Below, one piece after another: positions 48,460-59,282 of a stretch of 64,000 nt of DNA (the stretch's first letter is position 1; the number at the start of each line of letters is the position of its first letter). The notes beneath the pieces are model-generated. The model worked only from the letters and a program-made list of their open reading frames with translations, was not told the origin of the DNA and did no database searches. The DNA comes from Breviolum minutum Mf 1.05b.01 (Eukaryota > Sar > Dinophyceae > Suessiales > Symbiodiniaceae), in contig DF241176.1 of assembly GCA_000507305.1 (NCBI GenBank), positions 2,593-66,592 of the forward strand, read 5' to 3'. Made by a program: the position numbers and the translations under genes.

Positions 48460-49650
48460 GAACCGAAGCAGTCCATTGCGTAGCACTTGGTAAAGTATGT
48501 ACCGAAGCAGTCCATTCCGTAGCACTTGGAACACGGGTTACATTACAGGTTTGGACATATGTAAAGTACGTACCGAAGCAGTCCATTGCGAGCACCTGGA
48601 ACAGGGGTTACATTGCAGGACATCTGAAAAGTATGCGCCGACGCAGTCCATTCCGTAGCACTTGGAACACGGGTTACATCACAGGTTTGGACATGTGTAA
48701 AGTATGTACCGAAGCAGTCCATTGCGTAGCACTTGGAACACGGGTTACATCACAGGTTTGGACTTGTGTACAGAAGCAGTCCATTCCGTAGCACTTGGAA
48801 CACGGGTTACATCACAGGTTTGGACATGTGTAAAGTTGGTACCGAAGCAGTCAGTCCATTGGGTAGCACTTGGAACATGTGCCTTTTTACACGTACGGTT
48901 TCCCGTCCGCTAGCTGAAGTGTGTACCAGTCCATAGCGCTTTGAACACGACTTACATCACAGGTTTGGACATATGTGAAGTGTATGTGCCGAAGCAGTCC
49001 GTTCCGTATCACTTTGAACACAGTTACATACCGAAGCAGTCCATTCCGTAGAAAGTTTAGAGATGTGTGAAGTGTGTAATGCACCGAAGCAGCCCTTTCT
49101 GTATGTACCGAAGCAGTCCATTCCGTAGCACTTTGAATACGAGTTACATCACAGGTTCGGACATGTGTGAAGTATGCACCGAAGCAGTCCATTCCGTAGC
49201 AATGAACACGAGTTACATCACAGATTTGGACATGTGTGAAAAATGCAATGTGTAAAGTATGTGCCGCAGCATTCCATTCCGTAGCACCTTGAACACGAGT
49301 TGCATCACCGGTTTGAACATGTGTGAAGTATGTACCGAAGCAGTCCATTCCGTAGCCAGTTAAATATGAGTTACGTCCCAGGTTTGGACATGTGTCAAGT
49401 ATGTACCGAAGCAGCCCATTCCGTAGCATTGAACACGAGTTACATCACAGGTTTGGACATGTGTGAAGTATGTAATGTGTAAAGTATGTGCGGCAGCACC
49501 CATTCCGTAGCACTTTGACGGGTTACATTACAGGTTTGAACATGTGTGAAGTATGTACGGAAGCAGTCCATTCCGTAGCAAGTAAAACATGCGTTACATC
49601 ACAGGTTTGGGCATGTGTGAAGTATGCACCGAGGCAGTCCGTTGTGTAGC
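48460..49650. repeat. Minisatellite of about 70-bp units, ~18 copies
   Basis: Units built on CCGAAGCAGTCCATTCCGTA, followed by GCACTT(T)GAACACG, GGTTACATCACAGGTTTGGA and CATGTGTGAAGTATGT. Copies start near 48463, 48497, 48573, 48637, 48708, 48773, 48841, 48989, 49030, 49083, 49108, 49178, 49263, 49335, 49406, 49490, 49557 and 49628; spacing varies (30-90 bp) through internal deletions. The minus strand reads through many units as an MDCFGTYFTHVQTCDVTRV-like repeat. Confidence 0.92.
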
Positions 49651-50245
49651 ATTTTGAAAACGAACGTCAGTGAAAAACGTAAAACCACTGCCACAGTTTT
49701 GGGCCCGCTGGCAAAAAAAAACGAAAAAAATCGCACTCTAATCTCTTTTCCTTTCTGTTCCTTCATATTTTTTTCCATACGTTTTATGTTTGCTAAATAT
49801 TGTGCCTCAGAGTAGTTGGTAACATGTGGGGTTATCCGGTCCTATAATTGGTTTATTTGCCAGGAGTTCCGCGTTTCATAGCGTTCCGAGTCAGCAAGGA
49901 GTGTGGTCGTTTGGTACTGTGGTAGCTCCTTTGCTTTAAGTCTTAGCCGCGTCACTGTTCACATGGACTGCCAGTATCCTAGAGATCCGAAAGCGGAAAA
50001 AAAATTCGCCAAATGAGCGCCCATCGCGGTTCACCATCAATGCCAGCTGCGCCACAGCGTGTTCGCTTCGATGGAATCTAATTCATGTTGACGTAGTGTA
50101 AGTGACAAAACTGCCAGGGCAGACGTCATTATAGATTGGCAGAAACAGTTCTTGTATTCACCAATCATGCTTTTCGGATTTTTTTGCTGCATCTACATGG
50201 GTGGTTTATGTAACATCAATTGATGCGTTTAAGGCACATACTGTT

Positions 50246-50400
50246 ACATGCCGAAACCTGTGATAACGTTCCTGTTCAGCGACTTAATGGACTGTTTCCG
50301 CACATGTTCTACACACGCCGCTCACGTGTGTGATAATGTTCACTTTCAAAGTGTTATGCAATGGATTGACCAAACCTGTGGAAACGTGAATGGATTGATT
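50246..50400. repeat. Degenerate inverted copies of the 70-bp satellite
   Basis: Here the plus strand reads AAACCTGTGATAACGTT...TTAATGGACTGTTTCCGCACAT and then TGTGATAATGTTCA...TTCAAAGTGTTATGCAATGG. This matches the reverse complement of the satellite unit (AAACCTGTGATGTAAC, GAATGGACTGCTTCGGTACAT, TTCAAAGTGCTACGG) with about one base in four changed. About two units, inverted, 600 bp from the main array. Confidence 0.6.
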
Positions 50401-53160
50401 CGATGTCAGCCCAGGGCCTACTATCCATTCAAATTTTTAATATAACACCCGATGAGACTGGTGGACCGTTGTTATCACCATAACAGTTGTTGTGAGTACT
50501 TGAATTGGAATTCAATGGAGTGATTTCAATGTTGTTGTTGGTTGGTGCATGGTTGGTGCATCTCTTTGAACTGAGTAATTTGTTGTCTAACCGCAAAGTA
50601 GATAGCAGAAGTAGATAGCAGAATTGGCGGCATGGCATCTTTACATGATGCTTATTTCCAAAATGGAATGTGTGGTTGTTCGGAAGGCATTCTGCTTGAT
50701 TTTTTTTGCTGTCCAACCTCCGAGCTTGAGGCTGTTTGGATTTGTGCATTAATTGTTTGTTGGTGGATTTTGCTCTGCAAGAGTTTGGTTTGCGTTGTGA
50801 ACCTGCTGCATGGACCTTAACAAGATCAATAGCAGTTCCGTGGGTCCATCACCATTTTCATTATTTCGATTTTGTTGCTTGAATCGCTTCGTCTCTGTGC
50901 CATGGCAATTCGAGTTGTCGTGTCGCGATACTGTGCGTGAAGCTGATTTCCCGCGTGTCATATTAGAAAGGTACACCAAGACATTGTGCACCAAACCTCA
51001 CAACACAAACGTTTGAAGGACTTGTCAGTGTTGTCCTTTCTGCTACAAGTGGCTTGTCAAATTTGCATTCAAAACATGGATCCCTGCATCTCTTTGTGAG
51101 CATTCAATATGTCCTGAACCAGCATGTTTGTATCTACCGAGGATGTCAAGTGTTAGTTGTGCAACAATTGGTTTAATTAATTCAATAAATAAACACAAAT
51201 TATCCTCGTATGTTTTACAAGACTAGACTGTAGTTTTTGACTCCGATGGCCGAAGAAAGAGAGTCTTAAGATACATGTCATTTATCCGTATTCCTCCAAT
51301 GACTGTTGTGAACCATTACGGCTTCACACGGGCATGCGTGGTGGGTGGGATTATATACATTCAAACAGGAGTGTCCAGTAACGACTATAACTAGTCTGAA
51401 CAAGTGCAAGTCACAAGTCGTCAGCACACGATTTTTGTCGACAAATTTTGTGCAGTCCGCCAATGCAAAGCAGAGGCAAGGTGATTGTTTGCATTTTGCA
51501 GGTATAAGACAACAGTGCAATGAAGGCCATCCCGCAAAGGAGCTTCTTCCAGTGCAGTCTTCTTCCACCACATGTTTCGAATGCGTCGCAAATTTCTCTC
51601 TGGTGTTTTTCTTCTCATAGATGCTGCATGCCAGCCAGCAGCTGGCTTTGGGAACGAGATCAGTCTGAACATACACATTCATGCGGCTTGCTGGCTGAGT
51701 TGGGTTTACTCAAAGTTAAAAGATGAATTTGTTCCATATTGATGCCGTAGATCTGGAACCCCAGTTGTTTGAAGCTACTTTTTGAGATTTCGCCTGGATA
51801 AACATTTTGTATTGTTCTGTCCCGCTTGTAAGAAATCGCCAAACTTTCGTTTGAAGCGCATGATATGATCCTTGCTTGGAGCTGCTGGATATTTTGGGCG
51901 AATTGTTGGAGTTTGATGGTGAAGTTCGCGTGCTGAAAAACATCCTCTGGTTGGCGAAGCACTAACAGGACGCTACGCGAAGATGGAATCAATACGGCAA
52001 GCTGTGCTGGAAAGCACAATGACCAACTGGAAACTACCCAGTGGAACTGGCCTTGATTTTCCTCAAGTCGGCTGTAGGCTTTCTACCGGTCTACCGTTAA
52101 CTTTTTTCCGTCGGCGAACTGTCGAACATCAGGATCGTAGCGGGAAAAAAAATAATAAAATGTATGTGGATCTCCGTGCCCAGGCAAACGGTTAGCTGGC
52201 CGAGGCAACCGCGCACCTCACTTGAACGAAAACCAAGGGTTTCCTAAACGATTGTTGATGCGTTTTTCGATTAAACCATGCACTCACGTGAACCTTCAAG
52301 GGTCAGGCCGCAGGAACCTTTCGATTCAGGGACGCTGCCCTGGTCAAGTTTAGACATGGCAAAATTGTAAGGGCGTAGTCGGCGACCGGAACGGGGGCGC
52401 TCACAGCCCCTTCATTCCAAAACCATCGTGGATGTATGCTACTTGTAGCGAAACTTCGTTCAGTGTGTCGAGAAACATGGACGAAATTTGTTTAGGTGGC
52501 GGATCCCCATGAAAAATATAGTTTGCATTGACGGCACTCCCATGTTTTTTTCTAGTTTTTTTTCCCGGTGGAACACTTCCGAACTGAGCTTCCCACAGAC
52601 GGTTCAATGACACTTTTTGTTTCCGGAGTGTGTGTTTGTCTAAACCTCTAACAATGATTCGGCATAAAAATAAAAACGGTTTCGACCACTTGCGTTCGTC
52701 TCACCATTCAACATGCCTCCACGAGGTTGGTTGCTGATAGGGGCAAGAAATTGGAAGCAGCTAGTTTTTGCAGGTCTACATGGAAAACGAACACGACTTC
52801 ATCACCCTCATGCGTGTGAGAAGGGGACGTTGAGTGTCATCCTTTAACACAGAAATACACTCACAAATCCTGTCCGAGTCAAAGCTACGGTCAGCGCGGG
52901 ACATGGGAAACTACTGCTGCCAAACATCAGCCTTCCAAGCACCACTGCACTAAAATTTCCTCATGAGAACTCCATGCCTCATAATTGGCCGCCTGAAACC
53001 ATGATAAGTGCTATTTGATGGGCGATCACCCCCCCCTTCGTTACCCGATTTGAGGGGGAGGGTAAAAATGTAACAGTACAATACTTTTTGCTTTTCCCCC
53101 CTCCATTTGTTGACCAAACCGTGTTTTGTTTTGATAGGTTTGGTTATGTTTTTCAACCTT
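50400..53160. other. No recognised gene
   Basis: Mixed AT-rich spacer. Small direct repeats are seen (GGTTGGTGCAT twice at 50539-50560; GAAGTAGATAGCA twice at 50597-50622). Open frames on both strands have no recognisable domain. C-run/G-run pairs occur at 53029-53105, just before the retroelement. Confidence 0.45.
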
Positions 53161-53163
53161 GCG

Positions 53164-53206
53164 AATCTTGACACAAAATAGATGGTCGCCATTTTGGGTC
53201 AAGATT
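53164..53206. promoter_or_regulatory. Stem-loop with spliced-leader-like arm at retroelement 5' side
   Basis: AATCTTGACACAAAAT (53164-53179) and ATTTTGGGTCAAGATT (53191-53206) pair at 15 of 16 positions around an 11-nt loop. The right arm with its loop reads GCCATTTTGGGTCAAG, one base different from the last 16 nt of the dinoflagellate spliced leader (GCCATTTTGGCTCAAG). It may be a fossil of a trans-spliced transcript or chance. Confidence 0.4.
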
Positions 53207-54028
53207 GCTCTTTGGTTATTCAACCTTTTTTGGATTTTGGTACTTTCTGTGCCTACCTTTGTCATTTGCTTCGTGTTTTACCAGTTTGATTGTGATCACT
53301 ATGTCGATGTCATTGTGGGGGAATTTGGAGACTTTTACCTGTACTTTGGGAGTTATCAGCTCATTGATTTGTCTTGGCGTTGATGCTGCTCGTGCAAGAT
53401 CCAGAAGACGTAGATCGAGACGGACTACAGGAACTATCAGTCATGAAGAAGATGAGGTTGCAGGTGTCGACATTTCTACAAGATCACCAACTGCAGTTTC
53501 AACCAGAATCCCAGTTCCTGCTTCACCTCCACTTACCGTCTACACAGAGTACCGTTATGATGTTCTTCCACCTGTTCCGTTTAATCCACCTCCACGGTCT
53601 CCAACATCACCTGTCTCTTCCAAAGACAATTTTCCACCTCCAAGTGAAGCAACCTCATGCATCCTTCGTTCAAACTCACTTCCACCTAAAAGACGTCGCA
53701 AACGTCATCATCGATCCCATCGAAGCCCTTCCATGCTTGCACCTGTCACCTTCACCAAGACGGTCACCTTGCAAGAAGCTCCTCGACACGCTTCACCCTC
53801 ATCATCACCCGCCAGACCTATGGCATCTTCAGTTCGACCTCCAGTTCGAAAACCACGTGTCAGACCTCCCTCCAAGGTCGATCTCACTACTAAGGCCAAA
53901 TCATCAGCCGCTTCCCGACCGGCTAAAAAATCTGAACCTACCATCGTCTCAGATTCTGAATATACCTACGTCTATCAAACCTCCTCTGAAGATTCAGATG
54001 TCAGCGAGGACAAGTCCATCGATAAGAC

Positions 54029-54209
54029 GGTCAACGGTCAACGGTCAACGGTCAACCCTGTATGCCCCATTGGGCAGCCTGTTTCAGGCACAGGGGAAAT
54101 CTGAAACAATTTCATATGTACATTATCATTTGCAGAAATGTAAGAATTCAGCAAGACTTGAAGACCATAAAAAAAAGGGTTGGACGGCCGAAAAATTCTT
54201 GGGACACCA
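54029..54209 (-). mobile_element. 5'-truncated LINE tail, insertion 1
   Basis: A 181-bp insertion flanked by a perfect 14-bp target duplication TCCATCGATAAGAC (54015-54028 and 54210-54223). On the minus strand it reads the end of a LINE ORF (SSSLAEFLHFCK, stop at 54126-54128), a short 3' UTR with a CCTGT...GCAGGC-like hairpin, and a tail of GTTGACC repeats (54029-54056). The ending '...F..FC' is shared with the other two LINE copies here. Confidence 0.85.
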
Positions 54210-54540
54210 TCCATCGATAAGACACCACTTCAATCTCAGGTACGTCATCCGTTTCAACTTGGTCCAGAAACAGTACCAAAACTTCCGACTTTTGACACCT
54301 TGGAGCTTCAAACCAGAGTCATCATGTCGAAAGCATGTGATCCTTCCATATCACCGGCTGCCTTCAACGAGTACCTCTTGAAGAACAACTTTTATGTTTG
54401 GAACCCCAAGGAGACTACAGACACCAAGCCTTATCGGATGTTGTGTATCTTTGGACCCCCGAATGTGGGAAAAAGTTCCGCCGCTGGAGGCATGAACACG
54501 TTTGTTCAAGGAGTTCAAGTCACAACAAGTTCGAAGAAGT

Positions 54541-56747
54541 CAGGTCAGGTCAGGCCTGCACGCCAGTGGCGAGCCCATTTTAGGGCGCAGGCGCAAAAAG
54601 CACAATATGTACACAATTGCTATTTACATGCTTGGACCTGGGACCTGCAGAGGACATCAAGGTACGGGTCGTCCACGAAACACCTGGGACACGATGATCC
54701 AAAAATTTTGCAGGTATCAACACTTGGGCATTTGGTTGGATGTGGCTCGTGATGCAAACCGGTGGTCAAATTTGATGCCGCATTTCGTGACTTTCTGTGC
54801 CCAAACATGAAGAAGACGATCTGAGGGGCATTGCAATGTACAAAGTGTAGTTTTGTCTTTTTTATTTTCACCTGTGCCCTTCACGGGTTGCCTGCGGGCA
54901 TACAGGTTTCACTTCACTTCACTTGCTATTTACATGCGGCAAAAATTGACAAATGAAGGTAAATGCGAGTTCCACACGACATCATCCACTTCTCTCCATG
55001 ATCCCAGATTTGCATACCTGCAATACGCATGAAGTTTGGATTCCCAAGTATGTCGTGGACGACCTAAGCGACGAGTACCAATAGGATGCCACGATAGCAA
55101 GCGTTGCACCCACCGATTTGCAGGTAAAGCGGCAAAATGCCTGGCCAAATTCCAATAGTTTTTGCATGTGATGTAAGACCATGTATTAACGTGTGCATTT
55201 TGCAATGAAATTTTTGACCCGTTCATTCCATAGATGAGGAACCTTATTCCAAGCCGCATTCCAATGAACTTCTGGCGGCGGTCCAACACTTGATTTGCAT
55301 AATTTTCGAAACTGAACATCCAAAGTGGCCAGCTGGGAGTTGTAAATTGCCCTGTGCCCGCTGCCAAAACATGCGACAGATGAAACCACGGCATTGAAAT
55401 ATTTTTAAGCGCTTGGAAATGGAAACACTTCGGTCCAGTAAAATCCACCGGTTTGCGTAAAAAGATTTCGAAGCTTGCTGCAGATGATATTCCAAATCGA
55501 TGTGTTGTAATTGTGTCCCTGCGGCTGTCAACATGCAACCCAACCACTTTTGACCGACGTTCCGCTGCAAGATTGTAAGTTTAAGTCCACTGTCCGTTGC
55601 TAGAAATGGAGGCGGTTGCGCCTCATTTGTTAGCACCACAGTCTTCTCCGCATTCAACAGCAAACCTACCTGTTCCAAATGTATCATCAATGAATCGATC
55701 AATTGTCCCAATTCATGACGTGAGCGGGCAAAAATCAAAATGTCATCCGCGAAGCGTAAATCAAGCAAATTTGGACCCCCATCCATAAGATCGATGCCAG
55801 CCTGACCAACGGCATGCCTCCATTTTCGCATGGCAAATTCCAAAACAGCACAATATAATCGTGGACTGAGAACGCAGCCCTGTCGCACGCCGCCTGTGAT
55901 CGGGAATTGGTCACTCCGACCGAAGTCACCGACAATTTCACCATGTTGTCCGTAGTACACCTGTTGTAAAACCCAAATCAAGTGTTCAGGAACTCGTTGC
56001 TCAAACAAGGCTGCCCACAATGCTGGCCAGTGTACCCGATCAAATGGCTTAGACAAGTCTAAGCTGATGCTCCACACCGGTAAACCGGTTGTTTCTGCTT
56101 TGTCCCACAAAATCTTTGCTGACAAAAGGTGCTCTTCAAGTCGTCGTCCTGCACGGAAACCATGTTGTTCTTCAGGTTGTTCTGCATCAAGCACATGTTC
56201 CAATCTTCCAAGGAGGAGGTACGCAAATGTTTTGTATAACAACCGTACATTCGCAATTGGTCTGAAATCTGTAGTTTGTTTTGCTCTCACTTTTTTTCGG
56301 TAACATTGTAAATAAAGTTTTCGACCATGAAACAGGTGGTTCCCCAGTGTAAATCACATCATTTTACAATCGTAGTAATGCATCCAAAAATTCACGGGGA
56401 GCATGCTTCAACACTTCCGCAGTCAACCCAACCTCGTCTCCCCCTTTGTCATTTTTCAATCGCCGAATAGCAGCTGTCAATTCATTTATGGTCCAAAGTG
56501 GCTCTGAAAATATTATTGCTGGAGTTGGCACTTCACAGGGGCCGTTGAAAAGCGTTGCCAACATGCAAGCAAAGTCATTTTCGTGAGGGCGAACGACATC
56601 AGTGCGGCCAGCACTTCGCGGCAGGAACTGTCGTATGTCCTTCCATCTTCCAGGAGTCGCCAGAAAACGAGATAGCTGTTCAGATTTCCATTGACGCAAT
56701 TTTTTTTGTGGGAAGTTCGGATTTGCAAACTCAATTCCTTCCGCAAG
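54541..56747 (-). mobile_element. Degenerate LINE with reverse transcriptase, insertion 2
   Basis: Flanked by the duplication TCGAAGAAGT (54531-54540 and 56748-56757; both preceded by AAG). On the minus strand a 5'-truncated LINE encodes an RT. It has TDFRPIANVRLLYK, HGFRAGRR, SISLDLSKPFDRVHW (motif A Asp), GGVRQGCVLSP (motif B), LRFADDILIF (the catalytic Asp pair) and EKTVV. The C-terminal region reads LGRPRHTWESKLHAYC and ends PSFVNFCRM before TAA. It is broken by a stop at 56364-56366, a shift at an A7 run near 56300 and another shift near 55380. The 3' tail is CCTGA repeats (54541-54554 region). It carries insertion 3 within its 3' end. Confidence 0.9.
54631..54922 (+). mobile_element. 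5'-truncated LINE tail nested in insertion 2
   Basis: A 292-bp plus-strand insertion with a perfect 14-bp target duplication TTGCTATTTACATG (54617-54630 and 54923-54936). It reads RPRNTWDTMIQKFCRYQHLG and ends MPHFVTFCAQT before TGA (54808-54810). The 3' UTR contains CCCTTCACGGGTTGCCTGCGGGC, a short hairpin, and a TTCACTTCACTTCACT tail. It belongs to the same LINE lineage as insertions 1 and 2 but in the opposite orientation. Confidence 0.88.
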
Positions 56748-57405
56748 TCGAAGAAGTATGTCAACGAGTCTACGAACTCCAACATGTACCACTTTTGCAA
56801 CGATTCTTTCGCATCCCCTTCAGGCATCAATTGGGACCGCCTTCTTCAAAGCATCAATAGCATTTCTCACGGTGTTGGTCGCCACTGTATCATTGTCGAA
56901 GGTCACCGGCTGTTCGAATGTGATACCCTCTTGGATGATGCAGATTATATCGTGACCTTGACAGCTCTCCCTTCGACTTTACGATGCAGACCTGAACCTA
57001 CAGCAGAGGAGTCGCTACAATTATATATTAGCCGTGTCAGAGGCCACCTGCAAGCTCTCAATGACTTTAAGGGCATTATGAAGATAAATGGTATCTCAAG
57101 TCCGGAGATTGTCATCAAGAAAATTGGAGCCTTCATCGCCTTGAAGAACAAAGGACTACAACACTTGCAGACACAAAAACACTCCTCGAAACCTCTGTGG
57201 TATCAGACTAATTTCCAATGCCAATATGACCAAGCTGCACATGCCTTGATCGTTTCGGACCAGAATCTGTGGCAAAACACACCTTGCTTCGCTGATCAAT
57301 TTTTTTTTGGGAGGAGATGTGATGTGTCTTGTTGAAATGGTTCCATGTTCCTGTTTTTCCCTTCTTAGTTTGCGGCTCAACATCTATTTCGATTTTTGTT
57401 TCACA

Positions 57406-57927
57406 ATGAGCTATCATGGTCCTCGAGATAATGCAGAAGGTCGGGTTGGACCGGAACGCACTTTACCTCCTCCTGCCTCAGCTCCACGTTCAGTCCCAAT
57501 ACCCGAGTCTCTCCGAGTGGCATGCTTCTTGAACCGCACATCTACCTCTACAGCAGAGGCAACACCAAGGACGTCGACAACTACCGAAGATGACCAACCG
57601 GAGAACATTACTCCTCCTCCACGTCCCTCCATCATTCAGTTACTTCGAAGGACACCTCGTCCAAGATCAAGATCACCACCACCTGAACGTGAAGATGCTG
57701 AAAGAAACTCGCCTCCTTTGACTCCAGCCTCAAGACGTCAACCACTCTTTGGACCAGGTACGTTCGGACTTACACCTCCGATTCAAGAAGCAACAATGGC
57801 AATCGAGTCGACGATCATCGCTGCATTGGAAGTGGTTCCTCGACACCTCATCCGTGCACATGTCAATCTCATGTTGTCACACCATTGCCCTCTTCCAACA
57901 CTTCCGTCGGTCAATGTCGGTCAATGA
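57406..57927 (+). CDS. Retroelement ORF-B, proline-rich
   Basis: ATG 57406 follows a T-rich spacer. The 173-residue product begins MSYHGPRDNAEGRVG and is rich in Pro, Ser, Thr and Arg (ITPPPRPSIIQLLRRTPRPR; RSRSPPPEREDAERNSPP), with no fold recognised. It ends soon after a duplicated TCGGTCAATG (57905-57926), which may be a local tandem duplication that changed the C-terminus. Position suggests a Gag-like or accessory protein of the element. Confidence 0.5.
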   Translation: MSYHGPRDNAEGRVGPERTLPPPASAPRSVPIPESLRVACFLNRTSTSTAEATPRTSTTTEDDQPENITPPPRPSIIQLLRRTPRPRSRSPPPEREDAERNSPPLTPASRRQPLFGPGTFGLTPPIQEATMAIESTIIAALEVVPRHLIRAHVNLMLSHHCPLPTLPSVNVGQ

Positions 57928-58157
57928 CCCGATTGAAGAGGACGTTTAGGTTGCAAACACTTTCGGATCTTCCATGATTTTTTTTTTGAAGGGATGAACG
58001 TCACTTCAATAATCTTTTGGTACTGCCTTGTAGCTTTGGCTTTGCACCTTGTTTTTCCCATGCACTATTACGAATCCATCTTTTTCTTCTTCATGTTCTG
58101 TTGCAGGCTCAAACAACCCTAACTTCGTGATAGGTTCGACACTCCGTTCTTTACTTG

Positions 58158-59282
58158 ATGGACGAAGAATTTCAGGATTTTTTTACAGCAGTTCCACATT
58201 TCTGACCCTATCAAGGATATCTTGAACCATTTGGGCTATGATTGTACTTTGAGCTTCGGACTTGCCTTCTCATCTATGCAGATGCTGGATCAGAACATCC
58301 AACGCCTACTTCCACCAGGAGAAGACGATACCAGGTCACCCGTGTGTGCAAGACTCCGAGCTCTTTGGTCCAGATGCAACTCCATCCACATGTCTCCTCC
58401 TATCCCTTCAGCTCAGACCTTCCCTCCTACTCCAGTCGCTACACCTTCACCTTCCACTTTCAATTCTTCATCCAAATTCTACTCCATCAATTCGACTTTG
58501 GTCCTTCGTCCATCATCAGAAGGTTAGCAAGACGACCAAATATATCCCTATCCAACTTCGTCTCAGCGAACATCAATACTCGGCCATGATTGAGACCAGA
58601 TCATCCAAACCCCTTCGGAGTGAAATCCAACTCCTTTCACAACTTTGTTGGGACGACACTCCAGAGATGGACATCACATCAGTACGATTCTTTCGCGATT
58701 GGTTCAACCGAACTTCAACAGTCCTCAGGAATGCTTACGTTCTTTGTGGTTTGTGTCACCTACAAGTCTTTAAAGCCTTCGACGCGAAAGTTGCTGAACA
58801 CACCTTTGTACAACTTGGTCTACGACATGTGGTTGCCCAAGAATTCTTCAGTGCGGATAAGAAGATCTGGGCAGCTATCTCGAACCTATACTCACAGGGT
58901 TCTTGGTCATTCGAAGAATGTCTACACGAAATGACCGTCGTTCGATCAGACATCTCCTCATTACTTCAGCCGAGGCCAAGAATTCCAAAACAACTACCTC
59001 CACCTCGTGATCCAAAAGGCAAAGGCCACAAAGGGAAAGGAGGAGGCAAAGGAAAAAATGGAAAAGGAAAAACAAAATCTTTCACCTTCGACATGAAGAA
59101 CCAATGCACCTATGGCTTCAACGACAACCAGAAGGTTACCCTATGCATGAAGTATAATGCTGGAGAGTGCAAAAGAGGAGACAGTTGTCCTTAACTTCCA
59201 TGCCTGTTCAGCCCGTCTCCAAAGCGGAAGACCATGTATGCAGCAGCAACACGCCGCGAAGGACCACCGTGGGTCCACCTGA
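58158..59282 (+). pseudogene. Retroelement ORF-C, Gag-like with CCCH zinc finger, frame-broken
   Basis: ATG 58158 starts frame 0 (MDEEFQDFF), which passes into frame 1 near a T7 run at 58178-58184 and continues as SDPIKDILNHLGYDCTLSFG. A Pro/Ser-rich part passes into frame 2 before TAG 58525. That frame gives a helical domain (TSVRFFRDWFNRTSTVLRNA, FEECLHEMTVVRSDISSLL), a KGKGHKGKGGGKGKNGKGK basic tract and CMKYNAGECKRGDSC up to TAA 59192. Skipping one base there continues as NFHACSARLQSGRPCMQQQH to TGA 59280, and completes C-x7-C-x5-C-x3-H. These are three +1 shifts, from indels or recoding. The zinc finger and basic tract fit a nucleic-acid-binding Gag. Confidence 0.65.

Larger units (their letters stand above)
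53301..57335 (+). pseudogene. Retroelement ORF-A, P-loop kinase-like, broken by two LINE insertions
   Basis: Three blocks of one frame (53301-54028, 54224-54540, 56758-57335) total 1623 nt, 540 residues, once the insertions and one copy of each target duplication are set aside. All three are in the same frame. The N-terminus (ATG 53301) has a hydrophobic stretch, then a basic RSRRRRSRR block and a long Pro/Ser-rich linker. The second block has GPPNVGKSS, a Walker A motif (GxxxxGKS). The third has CNDSFASPSGINWDRLL then CIIVEGHRLFECDTLLDDAD, resembling the 'D...P..idWd' and 'iiveGf.lf' segments of uridine kinase/nicotinamide-riboside kinases. A C-terminal domain of unknown kind follows (FKGIMKINGISSPE). 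The kinase-like reading is inference; a ubiquitin-like fold for the third block was considered. Confidence 0.5.

Noticed and set aside
48460..49650. CRISPR-like array
   Set aside because: Units are contiguous and diverged with no unique spacers between short identical repeats; this is a eukaryotic minisatellite.
54180..54209. Start of the frame at 54180 as an N-terminus
   Set aside because: The first ten codons are antisense LINE sequence from insertion 1; the host frame begins at 54210.
56860..57010. Ubiquitin-like fold for ORF-A's third block
   Set aside because: The IIVEGHRLFECDTLLDDAD...TLR spacing vaguely fits ubiquitin's C-terminal half, but the upstream Walker A and NWD segment favour a P-loop kinase-like reading; neither is proven.
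58158..58527. Programmed +1 frameshifting at TTC-TGA-C (58200) and GGT-TAG-C (58522)
   Set aside because: The overlapping frames are both open for some distance before these stops, and the first change fits better at a T7 run (58178-58184), so simple indels are more likely.
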